Source: Sipunculus nudus
Taxonomy: Eukaryota; Annelida; Sipuncula; Golfingiida; Sipunculidae
Assembly: GCA_026874595.1 (NCBI GenBank)
Contig: CM049306.1
Location: 6,590,019 to 6,654,018 of the forward strand
Length of the DNA stretch: 64,000 bases
Reading direction: 5' to 3'
Positions 1-12,900 of this stretch are shown here, piece by piece (the first letter of the stretch is position 1; every line of letters begins with the position of its first letter). Below the pieces are notes generated by a model that made no database searches, was not told the origin of the DNA, and worked only from the letters and a program-made list of their open reading frames with translations. The translations under genes and the position numbers were made by a program.

Positions 1-3000
1 GCCAATCACATCAGTGCCCAGTCTCTGTTCTGGATGCAATAATGATGCCAATTCCATGACGTCAACATGGTAATATTTAGTCACCGATGGAGACAAATAA
101 GCAATACAAACACAGTGATGATGATGAAATTTACAATGAACAAGACAACACTAGTTTACAGTACCATGTAAAGAAACACATCACAATTACCTTGGGGGGG
201 GGGGGGGGAAATGTTGTTTAATGCAGGTGACTGTCTTTACAAAACTGAATGCCATAAAAATTTGATTACCATGAAGTTTTTAAATAATAACACATTAACT
301 TAAATACTTTGATGTAATCATCACAGAAATATTGACCATAGGCTCTGTGAAGCAAGAATCGTATGCAAGTTTTAAATTAATTTATTCAGGTCTCTACCTC
401 TGAATAATTGAATGTTCAGACATTTCTCTGCTGCTATATAAGCATTCAATATTACCTTCCATTTAGAAAATAGTTGCCTGTTGCTAGGTTTACTGTGACA
501 TTATTTATGTCACAGATTCATGCTGTTCAACATTCAGAGTCTCAATTTATGATAATATCTTGTAGGTGTTTATGAGGACCATCTACACAGTCCCTTTTAA
601 AATTAATAAACCATCTGCAGATACAATATGGCTTACACAGTATTTATTACTAAAATATGTAATTATCCATTTTCTTCTGTCATCATTTGACATGGCTGAT
701 TTGGCTTGTATATTCTTCACTCTGTTGACTTTTGTGGTCATCTATATCAGTATGTTTCTGGTGGCCAAAAGAAAATTCTGACATCTGTTGTCCAAATTAA
801 ATAGTGAATTGTATCTGTTCTGTTAATCGTTGTCTGTGGCAGGATGGTTGCTCATAGGCACATCAGATAAAGACTGAAACAAAAATTTGATTTTATCAGA
901 ACATGCTTACTAATACATTCCAACATTAAAAAGAAGGCATTTTTAAATTAAGCATATCTTTGACAACATTTTTTATTTGATCTCTGAGAAGATGTTACCC
1001 TAAAATTGATGAAAGTAATAGATCAGATGTAATTTGTGTAATAAACTTATTTCTTATAGTAGAACATGTTGACTGATTTTAAAAATATCTTAAATAACTC
1101 ATAGCCCATTGTGTTCATTGTGCCTCCCCTGGATGTATATACTCGTAGCCCTAGTCGCACATTTTGTAAAAAGAATATTTTCATAATGAGATAGGATTAT
1201 TTTTATCATTTTTTATTTGGTTCATGTCATATACCTTACCCCCCCCCCCAACACACATGCGCACAAATGTCTGTTAATATATATCCTACAAAACAACTGT
1301 GTCTGACATTTTAGACAGTTAACAAACATTTCAACAGATTCATTAGTGTTTTACAAAACTTGACAGGTGATAACTCATCTTATATTTATCATGAGTGGCA
1401 GGTAAGAAGGCAAAAAAGACATAAGGGTTTACTGCATCAAGTATTATTTTGATCTAGTTTATGAAAAATATTAATGATTTTATATTATTATGTTAATATG
1501 GCAATAAGTTGCCCCAATTTCCTCCCACGGATGGCATATTCTGACAAATTTGTGCAGATATCTATATGGAGATACCATATGTAGTCATCCATACACTTTA
1601 CTGTATGGGTCTTATGAGAAAAGCCTCATATTTATATTGCCTAATGATTTTAAAATAAAAAGACATAGTAATTTTAATTGTATAAGTTACCAAGAGAATT
1701 GAAATTATGTTTAAATATTTACATATAGGAACACAGAATACAAATGGGGTGACATCTAGCAAGACACGGGGATAGATCACAGATTTAGGAAAAGGAGGGG
1801 TCCAACCCAGGAGGACTAATGATAATCCATAAAAAAGTCCAAAGGCCTTGAAAGGGGGAGTGGGGGAATGGGGGTCCTGGGTGCAAAAATTGGGCTTTAA
1901 CTCTGAAAAAAATATTGTGACAGCTTGAAAGGGGGACAGAGGGTCCGGAACCCCTGGACCCCACAACTGGATCCACTCTCAACTTAGATCATGATTTTTA
2001 AAATTATAAAGAGTTACTGACTTCCAAAGGTTTTCCTTGTATATTTGGCAAAATATGCGTCAAATTTCTGCCATCAGAGTGATCAGACAGCAGATTTTAA
2101 ATATTAACCACAATTTGGGAGAGGGAATTCAAGGAACAGTCTCAGCTTATTACCAGTAACTTTCATTTACAGGACTAACAGTACATTGCCAATGCATATG
2201 AATATTCAGATTATGTATGTAAATTTCATATATAATATAAAGAAAAAAAAAACTAATATTAGTGCCCCACCATGCAAGTGTGATTGCTTCCTGTGCCTAT
2301 GCCAGGAGTTCTTACCTGTCAGGGTATACATGTCAGTTCACACTGCCACTGTTGTTGTAACAAGCTGCTCTCAAGACAACAGGTATAGGTGACAAGATTA
2401 GTCCACCTTTATTCCTTCTTATGCTGTCATCCTTTGGATCTGCATGAAATACACAATTGTACACACATATATACAAACATTACAAACTTACTATATAGGT
2501 TAGGAAGAACCATATTTCTCTTGGTAAACAATTCAGTTGGATATTCCTTGCACAGTTTGCACCTATGAACAGGAATGGAGACAGAAACATTAAATATTTA
2601 GTTCAACACACTGTGAAAAAATTTACAATGGTTTGATACTTTCTATTTTGGTTGGCCCTATATAAAATATATTAATTTTATGTATGACAGACCCTACTGT
2701 ATAAAAAACCCATAAAAGTCGAAATATAATATATATACTAGTATACAATATATTTTCTTTCAAATATAAATAATATTTATAAACTTTTTTTAAAAACTTT
2801 ATTTTTAGATATTTTCTCACCACAACTTTTACAAGTGGTTCATGGTAAGCACACATACACGCAAACACACCTTTATATTAGTAGAATTAGCGATTCATAA
2901 TGAACATGAAATATCATTTGTATGTTATAAACATGATGTAGTCAATAAACAGTTTACTGTATTTAATTAAAAATTTTTTTTTTTCTACAAAATTATGCAA

Positions 3001-3430
3001 TTAAGTTAAATTATACAATAATACTAGAAAAATTTGGTTTCATACAAATGAAATATTATTTATGGGAAAAGTCTATTAGTATTACTTTATACTTATAGTA
3101 TTACTATTAGGCACGTCCTGTTCTAAAAACTTGATCCATCAGGTGGGATAAAATGATCCACAGTGCAAATAAATTTGGAGTAATTTATATTTATTGTATT
3201 GTTTGACACATTTGCAGTTAGTTGGTATCTGCAATAAACCTGACGGAACTTTGCAAACCCCCCATATAAAAAAAATATAATAATAAACAATAATAAATCC
3301 ACGTATTATCGCCCAACTGCCGCTTCTACAGTCCGCTAGATTTCATAATTCTAACGTTAATTTAAAATAAATCAGATAGGATAACGTGATTTTCATATGA
3401 ATACCGTGCTGGAAGTTTTACTTGCTATAC
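1..3430. other. No supported gene; AT-rich flank
   Basis: I find no convincing coding exon here. The stretch has homopolymers (a G-run near 194-210, a C-run near 1239-1250), one decayed repeat copy (1786-1978, listed separately) and AT-rich sequence. At positions 1-100 both strands are locally open and could hold part of an exon cut by the window edge, but neither strand shows a complete pair of splice sites. Confidence 0.5.
1786..1978. repeat. Decayed copy of the GGACCCC-rich MITE also found at 4189-4375
   Basis: It shares with 4189-4375 the order: GGGGTCCAACCCAGG near the left, a run of GGGGGTCC-type blocks, CTCTGAAAAAAA, AAAGGGGGACAGAGGGTCCGG, and a final GGATCCACT. Its ends are too degraded to show clear terminal inverted repeats or a target duplication. 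Confidence 0.55.
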
Positions 3431-3733
3431 TACTCACTTTCACGATAGCCACATGATTGCAGACGCTGACCAGACGATCCTGAGCCGAGGTGACAGCTTC
3501 CCTGACCACAGCTGTGAGTCAAAACCAGGAGACCGCTTCTTGCCAGATGTGAATCCACAAAATGACTAGTACACGCAAATAACAGAAAATGGGTTCTTAT
3601 TCCCTTAATAAAAACTATTTTGCCTTGTTGTTGTTATGTCAGAGAGAAGCCTGTATTTAACGTCCGTAATGAAGGGTATGTCAGGCAACACGCATCGTTT
3701 TACTTTTACCGGGTGCTCGCGGTAACCAGCTTA

Positions 3734-3745
3734 TGCGCATGCGCA
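3734..3745. promoter_or_regulatory. NRF1-type palindrome TGCGCATGCGCA
   Basis: This is a perfect match to the classical NRF1 site YGCGCAYGCGCR, in a locally CpG-richer stretch 1.2 kb upstream of the ADO start. To its left, on the minus strand, lies a possible splice donor (GTGAAA then GTGAGT, near 3440). The site may therefore belong to a leftward promoter rather than to ADO. No expression evidence is available. Confidence 0.45.
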
Positions 3746-4188
3746 CTGACTTAAAGGTGGGGTATCTTTCGAAGCAATACACAGCAGCTTTAAACAGTGC
3801 TGCAGATGAATGGACGCAAAGCTGCAGAAGTTAGACCAAAATGTCAGTGAACAATGAACATACAACCACACTTTGTATGTGTGTGTACAGCTAACTTGAC
3901 CAAAGGGCAATCGAACACTGTTACTGTTAGTTCACTGAGGATGTAATATATTTGGTTTGTACACATCGAGTGTTAGGTTGATGATTCGGTGGAAATGTTT
4001 TTTTTTAATAATATATTTTTGATGAGCTAGCAACTCTTTTATAACAATTGACCTTCTAATTCACAAATTTTAAAGACATCTATTCATCATTCTTTTCCAT
4101 AGATTATATGATTTCTGGTTGACTCTGTGTTAATATTAATGATCTGTACAGGAAATTCCTGTTATAACGCCTCTGTGAATCAGTGATG

Positions 4189-4375
4189 CAGGGGCGGATC
4201 CGGGATTTTGAAAAGGGGACGTCCAACCCAGGCGGTCCAATAAGAAAATCTGAAGATCGGTCCCCTGAACCAGAAAGGGAGGGGTCCAGGCCGGAATATT
4301 TGGTTTAAACCCCTGAAAAAAAGTTGTTGCGGCTCAAAAGGAGGGGGTCCGGACCCCCCTCTGAATCCGCCACTG
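4189..4375. mobile_element. 187-bp MITE with TIR CAGNGGCGGATYC and 5-bp TSD
   Basis: The left end reads CAGGGGCGGATCCGGG and the right end, reverse-complemented, reads CAGTGGCGGATTCAGAGG. Direct repeats TGATG flank it at 4184-4188 and 4376-4380. It has no coding capacity. The ends suggest a hAT-type non-autonomous element, although a 5-bp duplication is shorter than the usual 8 bp. Confidence 0.75.
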
Positions 4376-4948
4376 TGATGGATATACGAGCTTTTCTTCT
4401 AGCTGTTAGGAAACACGGTAACGTTACATGCGTTAATTTTGACAAACAGAGTAAAATGTAAGCTCAGTAGGTTGATTGTATTTAGGCCTATCTGTGAGAA
4501 AGTTCAAAAGGTCACTGTAGTTGCAAAAATCCCTTTGCATTACTCTGGTTCGTCGACTAACTTGCTGCTACACGTTACTGTTTTTGGACCATTCTGGCGG
4601 GAACCCAACGATATAAACGTGAATATAAATTAACAACTCGAAGAACCTGTGCGCAATGGGATCATGCAGCGTTTTCTGGCCTATTCGTATGAAAAGTTAT
4701 CTTAAGTTAAACATGATTTCGCAATGAGCCCCTTAAAGAAAAAAATATATTATTTTTATTCTTCATATTATTAAATATTTTAGACCATGGAAAGTGTACA
4801 GAGCAAATTTAATTCTGGAGTAGCAAAAAATTAGGGTTTTTAACACCATGGCAGGCGCCAGTTCAGAGGCGACATCTGGCGACTGCGAAACTTTTATGAC
4901 AGCAAAACAATGGTAACCGAGACTTAGGATCACGCTCGAAGAAGAAAC

Positions 4949-5716
4949 ATGGCAGCCGCCTTGATTCAAAGGATAAGCGCTCAGGCAGTACGGACTTTCT
5001 CAAAACCTGGGGATGTAAGATTCATCCGGGAAAATTTTAAACTGTTAACAGACTTAATGAACGAAGTCAAAGCCAATGACGTTAACTTTGATATGAAACT
5101 AGTCAGCGATAACGGGCCATTTGAACTGCAAGTGTCGCATGGAGGGCCACAGGGCCGGGACGTTGCACCTGTCACGTACATCAACCTGTACGAAGACGAG
5201 TCGTTTTCAATGGGCATATTTATTTTAAAACATGGAACACAAATACCACTGCATGACCACCCTGGTATGTACGGAATATGTCGAGTTATTCACGGTGTGG
5301 CCACAGTCAAAAGCTACAGCCGCAGTCAGACTGGAGCAGCGTTACCCGACTACCTGCACGAGCGTCTGTCGTCATGGCAGCGGTCCCTAGTAGTTCCCGT
5401 CAGGCTGCAGGTAGACAACGTGTTCTCTCCAAAAGACCGTCCATGTGTACTCACGCCAGAGGAAGGCAACTTCCACGAAATCAAAGCGCTCAGCGGCCCT
5501 GTCGCATTTGTAGATATCCTTGGTCCCCCATACAGTGTTCAACGTGGACGAGACTGCCACTACTATAAAATACTGGCCACATCTGATGGACCTTATGTCC
5601 ATGAAAACTCTCAGTACCTGATGGAAACTTCACAACCCAGTGACTTCTGGTGCGACACTGCACCCTACAGAGGTCCCAAAGTCGACCCAAGTACATATGA
5701 AGAAACATGGACTTGA
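4949..5716 (+). CDS. ADO: 2-aminoethanethiol (cysteamine) dioxygenase
   Basis: A single uninterrupted frame of 255 residues. The family (PCO/ADO thiol dioxygenases) uses a mononuclear Fe(II) centre to oxidise cysteamine to hypotaurine. In animals it also oxidises N-terminal cysteines of regulatory proteins as an oxygen sensor. The sequence shows the cupin signature PLHDHPGM, with His102 and His104 as expected iron ligands and His176 (in EEGNFHEI) as the third. The C-terminal DILGPPY is followed by RDCHYYKI, where Cys203 and Tyr205 match the Cys-Tyr cross-link pair of human ADO. Length fits the family (about 250-270 residues). The start ATG sits in AAACATGG, a good Kozak context, with the short leader MAAALIQRISAQ. 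The gene has no introns, as in vertebrates. It converges with the large minus-strand gene ending at 9227. The family call is firm; substrate is inferred. Confidence 0.95.
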   Translation: MAAALIQRISAQAVRTFSKPGDVRFIRENFKLLTDLMNEVKANDVNFDMKLVSDNGPFELQVSHGGPQGRDVAPVTYINLYEDESFSMGIFILKHGTQIPLHDHPGMYGICRVIHGVATVKSYSRSQTGAALPDYLHERLSSWQRSLVVPVRLQVDNVFSPKDRPCVLTPEEGNFHEIKALSGPVAFVDILGPPYSVQRGRDCHYYKILATSDGPYVHENSQYLMETSQPSDFWCDTAPYRGPKVDPSTYEETWT

Positions 5717-5817
5717 TATCTGAAAATGTGTTCATGCAATGAACCACTAATTACACTAATCACTATACCTAACACAGAAAAAAAAAATATTTGACCTAAT
5801 CTAATCACTATATATAA

Positions 5818-6000
5818 ACACTGGAACCTCTCCTTATGGGCACCTCTGTACTAAGGGCACCTATTAAGGGCCACTTATGGCCAGTCCTTTTCAAAGTAGG
5901 TCCCGAAATCTATGACCTCCCTACTAAGGCCAGGGCACTTCTCTATTGCAGACAAAATGTCTGGTCCCATCAGTGTCCATAATTTGGTGGTTCTACTGTA
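5818..6000. mobile_element. Short MITE in the ADO 3' UTR
   Basis: The left end (CTGGAACCTCTCC followed by TTATGG) is an approximate inverted copy of the right end (GGTGGTTCTACTGTA). In between are repeated blocks such as GGGCACCTNTNTACTAAGG, typical of short Tc1/mariner-like non-autonomous elements. The right end runs into TATGTATG; the target site is not resolved. Confidence 0.45.
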
Positions 6001-6411
6001 TGTATGTATGTTTATTCCAATGAATTTGGTTTATATTCTATTTCTGACCATATTTTCAGTTTGTTATAGAATACTGTATTCTAAACTTGAAAGCAAATGT
6101 TCAGCTTCTTGTAGGATATTGTAAACTTGAACAAATTAATGTTCTTTGCTGCAGACATCTGTATATGGCAACAAATATTTTTTTAACTGACTGCAGAATA
6201 AACTTTGTACATTGGAGCTATCTGACAACTGTGATGTATGTTAAGGAAGAAACTTTGATTTCAGGGAGGGGGGGATTTGTTGATATTAATTTACAAATGA
6301 TAAGTGTGCACATTTAACTTGACCACAGAAATCTGTTTATTCTTCATTCCTTATACAAGTTTTGCTATTGTATATAATGTGGAAGTTTTCATGTAGTCCA
6401 AAGAATCGGTT

Positions 6412-6417
6412 AATAAA
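6412..6417 (+). terminator. Possible ADO polyadenylation signal AATAAA
   Basis: A canonical AATAAA lies about 700 bp downstream of the ADO stop, with a GT/T-rich stretch following within 60 bp. A weaker alternative (AATAAA near 6198) lies upstream. Choice between them cannot be made from sequence alone. Confidence 0.4.
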
Positions 6418-6581
6418 AACAACGTCCATGTGAATCATTTAGTGTTGCTTCTACCAGTATTATATTGTTGTTTCCTCATTTAAGACAGGTTGGGGGGGGG
6501 GGGGGGGCAGGTGATATTGATGTGAATGTATACAAAATGGGACTTCCTTGTTTAAATACAGTGTTAATGTTCTTTTAATAC

Positions 6582-7680
6582 CAAGGTTGGGTTTTATCTG
6601 GATAAAACTTATTTAATCCAGGACAATGGATATAACTGGGTTTAATCCAGTTTTATACAGAATATACAGGATTAAACTGGATCAAACTAAGAATCACCTT
6701 GTAAAATTTAATTAAATTTCCATTTATGTTAATCAGGATACATATGTTCAGAAGGTTTATTAATATATTAACAATATATAAGCTTGATATCCGATTGGCA
6801 AGTTCCTCGAGGTTCAGGTTTCACTGTTGTCAGCAGCCACTGTAGCTTATGCTATGTTACTCATTTGGCTGGTGGCAAGTTTCTCATTAGGATGTATCAT
6901 CTTTATAGCATCTTCCTAAGCCACCAAAAATTAACATATAGTCAAGGGCAGGCTACAGGGTGACATTTGCAGCCCACTGTCAACAACTTATGGGGAAACT
7001 AGAGTCCAGTGGAGGAGGATGCCTGATGTTTCAATGGATGTTTCTCCTCTCAGGCTGTCAAGACTAACCCACATTCTGGGAAACAAACGGGGACAATATA
7101 GCTTTTTCTAAGCATTTTATTGTTGGAGTGTCAGAGGGAACCTTCATAAAATTATTGACAGCTGATTTCACTGTTTATCTTAAGTGATTTATGCAATAAA
7201 TGACCGGATTATGTACATCTCTCTCTGATGTAAGAATAGATGTTAATATGTGATTATATGACAGTACATTATAAGGTATCATTCATTGTGGAGTTTAACT
7301 AAACATGTATGAACTGCAGTTGTTTAGCTTTTTTATGGTGTAATTTTCAAAATATGTGATATGTTTAAACAAATTCACTCTAAAAAAGAGGAATAATTTG
7401 AAGTCTCAGACTGATCAAGTTATTATTAAGATCATGGCATCACTTTATTTTATGTATAACTATAAAGTAACATAATAATTCAGTCAGCTAGAAAAAATGT
7501 TTCTTATTAGAACTTTATTATTTTACAGTGGAAAGCTAAATTTAATATTAAATGTCTACTTCACATACAGTATACACCCAAACTTTGGATAAAACTTGAT
7601 AAAACCTGTATTATCCAAGCTGGATTAATCCGGATGAATCCAGTGGATTAAACCTGCTGCGGATAAAACTACCAACCCTG
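6582..7680. mobile_element. hAT-like non-autonomous element with 8-bp TSD TTTAATAC
   Basis: The ends are CAAGGTTGGG on the left and CCAACCCTG on the right, flanked by perfect direct repeats TTTAATAC (6574-6581 and 7681-7688). Subterminal regions on both sides hold many GGATAAAAC/GGATTAA blocks in both orientations, so each end folds back on itself. The 1.1-kb interior has no open frame of note. An 8-bp duplication with CAGGG-like ends points to the hAT superfamily. Confidence 0.85.
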
Positions 7681-7688
7681 TTTAATAC

Positions 7689-9226
7689 AGTGTTTTAATA
7701 AGGTGTTAAGTGTAATGGTTGGCCTCAAATTGTCTGCTTGTTGGTGATCATTAAATCACATACTTGAAGATGTACACTGGCAAGTTTTTTAAGTTTTACC
7801 TTGAATATGTATACCTGGCAAGTCAAACATATAAGTTCACCCATGTTTTTTGTGTCTGTTGATCCATGAGTCATTTGATGTGTCATTTGTGTCAAATTTG
7901 CATCACATTGTGTTGTATCATTCTGCATACCATTTCATGTTATCACATGTTGTTTGTAATGATTCTGCTTGTTCCTGATGAAGTAAATGTTAACATACTG
8001 TGAAATGAACCGAGAAATAAAGGTGCAATCTAGTGTTAAGAAAAAGTGGAAATTAAGAAAATGGAATTACTATTCTTCTTCAAGGGCATAATTATCAATG
8101 TGTGTGTGTTTGTGTGTTAGCTTGAACACAACTTTTTTAAACATGCAAGTAAAGCATTTAGCAGATTTTATTCAAGCACTAGTTCTACCAATGCAGGTCT
8201 AACAAAAAATGATAAAAAAATTTGGTTCCCCCCTAGTCCTACCATTATTATTATCAGTATTAAATTAAACTGGTCATCTACAATTATAATCTGATCTCAC
8301 AACAATACTTTTGAACTGCCGAGTACACCTCTTAATTCTACATTTAACTGAACAATTGTATTTTATGAAATATTAATACTTAAAAACAGAAGTCTGTGTC
8401 CCATAAACATATCTTAAACAATGAAATATATCTAGTTCTAAATCTTACATAACAGACATTGGTAGCAAAGCTAAACTTGGCATGTTTGATAAAGTTCTAC
8501 AAAAGCATTTCCATCACACTGCATGAATGGGTATCAATTGGATATGAAAACCCATTAAAATACAGATGCTCCCACTACTTGACATTAGGGGAAAATTCAA
8601 GAAAAGCTGAAGTGGATGTTAAAGCATTCCTTATGTAGAAACAATTCACAAACTAAGTATACATTAAATTTACCAACCATTTCATGAGATTTCAGCATGA
8701 TTCTCTTCACACTACAAATGTAGGTCATGATAGCATACTTGTTTCTGAATAAGAGCAATGACCTGTTTTCCTTTCTGTCTTTTTTTTAATAAAGGTGGAA
8801 ATAAGTTTGATCAAAATATAAAATATAAAACAAATGGAAATAAGTTTGATCAACATATAAAATATAAAACGAAATAATTCATAGCAAAAAAAGGCTTATC
8901 TTTGGCAATATCTTAACAAATATTATCATTAACATGCCATTTCAAGAGCTGATGCAAACAAATGGAAAATGACCTTTCTATTGAAGCAAGACTGCATGCG
9001 CAATACTTTCAGCCCAACTTAATATAAGCATGAACTGCATGATTCATAACTGCAAAATATAAAAGATACTCTAATTTTGCAGACTTAGGAAAATCAAGCA
9101 GGGTGTAGAGATGACCAAGCCAGGAATGTTAAAAGTCTCAAAAGTTGTACTAGAGAAAATGCTCTACTTTCTGTTGGCTTGGGGTCCAATGAGTATTCTT
9201 GGTACTTCTTTTTCTCATCCTGCATT
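7689..9226. other. Intergenic space between two converging genes
   Basis: No gene seen. It contains a plus-strand AATAAA near 8014 and a minus-strand AATAAA (TTTATT near 8166) that could end the large gene about 1 kb past its stop. It also has a short tandem duplication of a 50-bp AT-rich block at about 8800-8870. Confidence 0.5.
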
Positions 9227-9900
9227 TCAGGTGATGTTGTTTCCATAGAAACTCTTAACAACTATTATAGGTGGTTCTACCTGTCCACGTTCCTCCATCA
9301 AATATAAATGCATCTTTACACAATCCTCATCCAGTACTAACATATCAATGACACTGTCTTGTTCCACTCTGAGTGGAGGACTGAACACGTGGTACAGTAC
9401 ATGCCGTGCACGTTCACTGGCCGCAGGTACGGTGTTGATCTCCTCGCTGAAGTTCTCACTTAAGTTCTTCTGCCTTATTGACAAGTACACGCCCCACTTG
9501 CGCTGCACCATAAGCCCAAATGCTTCAATCTGAGCTAAGTGTTGGTATAGCTTTTTCAAGAAGTTGTACACTGTGATGAATATCTCTTCACTGGACAAAC
9601 AAGACCAGATGATAATTTCCCGTCCGAGTAATGTCTGAAAGTTTAGCAGTTGGACAGGATAGATTCCTGAACCTCTGCCCTGCTCCATCAGTTTACCTGC
9701 CTGGGTGAAATGCTGATCAGAACATGATGGGTTTTCAAACCCCTGTCCACAGAAGAACAAGATGAGTCCTCGTAACACGCGCCCGTTCACTCTCACCATG
9801 TGGGCATCCTTGCCCTGGTACTCGCAGAGCTTGGTGATGCTCTCAACGTCCTTACATTTAATAGCAGCAATTATAGCCTTGTTGAAGAGACTGTGGACAT
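9227..9900 (-). CDS. Last coding exon (10) of the TOPAZ1-like gene
   Basis: Acceptor CATTTTGCAG, entry phase 1, stop TGA at 9227-9229. It encodes about 224 residues beginning DVHSLFNKAIIAAIKCKD. It then includes GRVLRGLILFFCGQG, a helical block (IFITVYNFLKKLYQHLAQI) and an acidic C-terminal stretch (DMLVLDEDCVKMHLYLMEER). This is the best conserved-looking part of the protein and the best query for identifying the family. Confidence 0.85.
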
Positions 9901-12900
9901 CTGCAAAATGTAAATTTCTTCTCATGAAAACTTATCAATTGGTCTCTGCCCTGCAACACTTGTTTCTATTATAACAAAAGTATCAAGTAATGATCTAAAA
10001 ACGTTTCTCAATGAGAAACAATAAAAGTGCTTATATAGTGCAAATAAGATAAATAACGAATGTAGTATATGAACCCTGAATTTACACAGGGTGCTAGCTA
10101 GCTGTCAGCCCCTTTATGAAATTAAGCATAGAATATAATACCATGGGCATAATTACAAACAAGGCCTACAGGCCTAATGCGAACCTGTGCAAAGTTTGGG
10201 AGTATGAATAGAGGATCATTTTAAAAATTTAATATTGATCCTCATGTCCTGCAGATCTACCTAAATATTATGATTTCGGCAAAATGAATGTTTCGGACCT
10301 GCAAATTTTGGACAAGGTTATTTTAAAACTAGAATATGGGTAGTCGACAAGCGACTACATAACATGTATCCACCGAAATCAGAGTGGGATGGGTGAAGTG
10401 AGGCATGGATTGAGTGGCAAGGGGAAATAGAGTGAGGTGTGTTACATATTAGCATGGATGTCTGCAGCTGAAATGTGTATGTAGGTTGCGCCACCTACCA
10501 CAAAATCCAGAAAGCTGTCCAGGTTACATACATGTGCAAAATTTTAGGCAGACAAGTCGTACCACTACATGTATATGAGTGATTTTGAGCTTGGATGTCT
10601 GCAGCGTAAACATGAATGTAGGTGGCACCACCTGTCATAAAATCATGAAAGCTGTCCAGGATGTATAAACCTGCAAAATTTCAGGCAGATATGTCGAACC
10701 AATGCCCAGATACGAGTGATTTTATCCCATGGCAGACAAACAGAAGGACACTGTGCAAAAATGGTTGCAGGTGGCGCCACCAGTTTGTGTATGATAAAGA
10801 GCTGTGTGAGATCTATATACATGCAAAATTTTGGCCAAATCGGTCAAACGGTTCCAGAGATATGAGCTTGGATGTCTGCAGCATAAACATGAATGTAGGT
10901 GGCGCCACCTGTCATAAAATCAAGAAAGCTGTCCAGGATGTATAAACCTGCAAAATTTTAGGCAGATATGTCAAACCACTGCCGAGATATGAGTGATTTT
11001 ATCCCACAGCAGACAAACACACGGACACTGTGAAAAAATGGTTGCAGGTGGCGCCACCAGTTTGTGTATGATAAAGAGCTATGTGAGATCTATACCCATG
11101 CAAAATTTTGGCCAAATCAGTCAAATGGTTCCCGAGATATGAGCTTGTATGTCTGCAGCGTAAAAGTGAATGAAAGTGGGGCCACCTGTCATAAAATCAA
11201 TAAAGCTGTCTAGGATGTATAAACCTGCAAATTTCAAGTGGATAAGTCAAACCACTGCCGGGATATGAGTGATTTTATCCCAAGACAGATAAACAGATGG
11301 ACGCTGTGCAAAAATGGTTGCAGGTGGCGCCATCAGTTTGTGTATGATTAAGAGCTATGCAAAATTTTGGCCAAATGGGTCAAATGGTTCCCGAGATATG
11401 AGCTTGGATGTCTGCAGCATAAACATGAATGTAGGTGGCACCACCTGTCAAAAATTTAAGAAAGCTGTCTAGGATGTATAAACCTGCAAAATTTTAGGCA
11501 GATATGTCAAACCACTGCCAAGATTCGAGTGATTTTATCCAAAGGCATATGAACAAATGGACGCTGTGCAAAAATGGTTGCAGGTGGCGCCACCAGTTTG
11601 TGTATGATAAAGAGCTATGTGAGATCTATACCCATGCAAAATTTTGGCCAAATCGGTCAAATTGTTCTCGAGATATGATCTTGGATGTCTGCGGCGTAAA
11701 CATGAATGAAAGTGGCGCCACCTGTCATAAAATCAAGAAAGCTGTCTAGGATGTATAAACCTGCAAATTTCAGGTGGATAAGTCAAACCACTGCCTAGAT
11801 ATGAGTGATTTTATCCCATGGCAGACATACAGAAGGACACTGTGCAAAAATGGTTGCAGGTGGCGCCACCAGTTTGTGTATGATAAAGAGCTTTGTGAGA
11901 TCTATACCCATGCAAAATTTTGGCCAAATCGGTCAAATGGTTCTCGAGATATGAGCTTGGATGTCTGCAGCGTAAACATGAATGTAGGTGGCACCACCTG
12001 TCATAAAATCATGAAAGCTGTCCAGGATGTATAAACCTGCAAAATTTCAGGCAGATATGTCGAACCAATGCCCAGATACGAGTGATTTTATCCCATGGCA
12101 GACAAACAGAAGGACACTGTGCAAAAATGGTTGCAGGTGGCACCACCAGTTTGTGTATGATAAAGAGCTGTGTGAGATCTATATACATGCAAAATTTTGG
12201 CCAAATCGGTCAAACGGTTCCCGAGATATGAGCTTGGATGTCTGCAGCATAAACATGAATGTAGGTGGCGCCACCTGTCATAAAATCAAGAAAGCTGTCC
12301 AGGATGTATAAACCTGCAAAAGTTTAGGCAGATATGTCAAACCACTGCCGAGATATGAGTGATTTTATCCCAAGGCAGATGAACAGATGGACGCTGTGAA
12401 AAATGGTTGCAGGTGGCGCCACCAGTTTGTGTATGATAAAGAGCTATGTGAGATCTATACCCATGCAAAATTTTGGCCAAATCAGTCAAATGGTTCTCGA
12501 GATATGAGCTTAGATGTCTGCAGCGTAAACATGAATGTAGGTGGCACCAACTGTCATAAAATCTTGAAAGCTGTCCAGGATGTATAAACCTGCAAAATTT
12601 CAGGCAGATATGTCAAACCAATGCCGAGATACAAGTGATTTAATCCCATGGCAGATGAACAGAAGGATGCTGTGCAAAAATGTTTGCAGGTGGCGCCACC
12701 AGTTTTGCGTATGATAAAGTGCTATATGAGATCTATACACATGCAAAATTTTGGCCAAATCGGTCAATGGTTCCCGAGATATGAGCTTGGATGTCTGCAG
12801 CGTAAAAGTGAATGAAAGTGGCGCCACATGTCATAAAATCAAGAAAGCTGTCTAGGATGTATAAACCTGCAAATTTCAGGTGGATAAGTCAAACCACTGC

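Noticed and set aside
1-100. Open frame at the window edge reading MELASLLHPEQRLG on the minus strand
   Set aside because: No acceptor lies within reach and the plus strand is equally open with a possible donor near 68; too short to decide.
2260-2395. Possible minus-strand exon with donor CCTGACAG then GTAAGA near 2317
   Set aside because: All three frames contain a stop close to the donor and no acceptor pairs with it; at most a non-coding exon.
3437-3525. Possible minus-strand exon between acceptor ACTCACAG and donor GTGAGT (frame VVREAVTSAQDRLVSV)
   Set aside because: One frame is open and the splice signals are fair, but no partner exon was found to the left, so it is not listed as a gene.
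4981-5747. ORFs on the opposite strand and other frames over ADO
   Set aside because: Shadows of the ADO frame.
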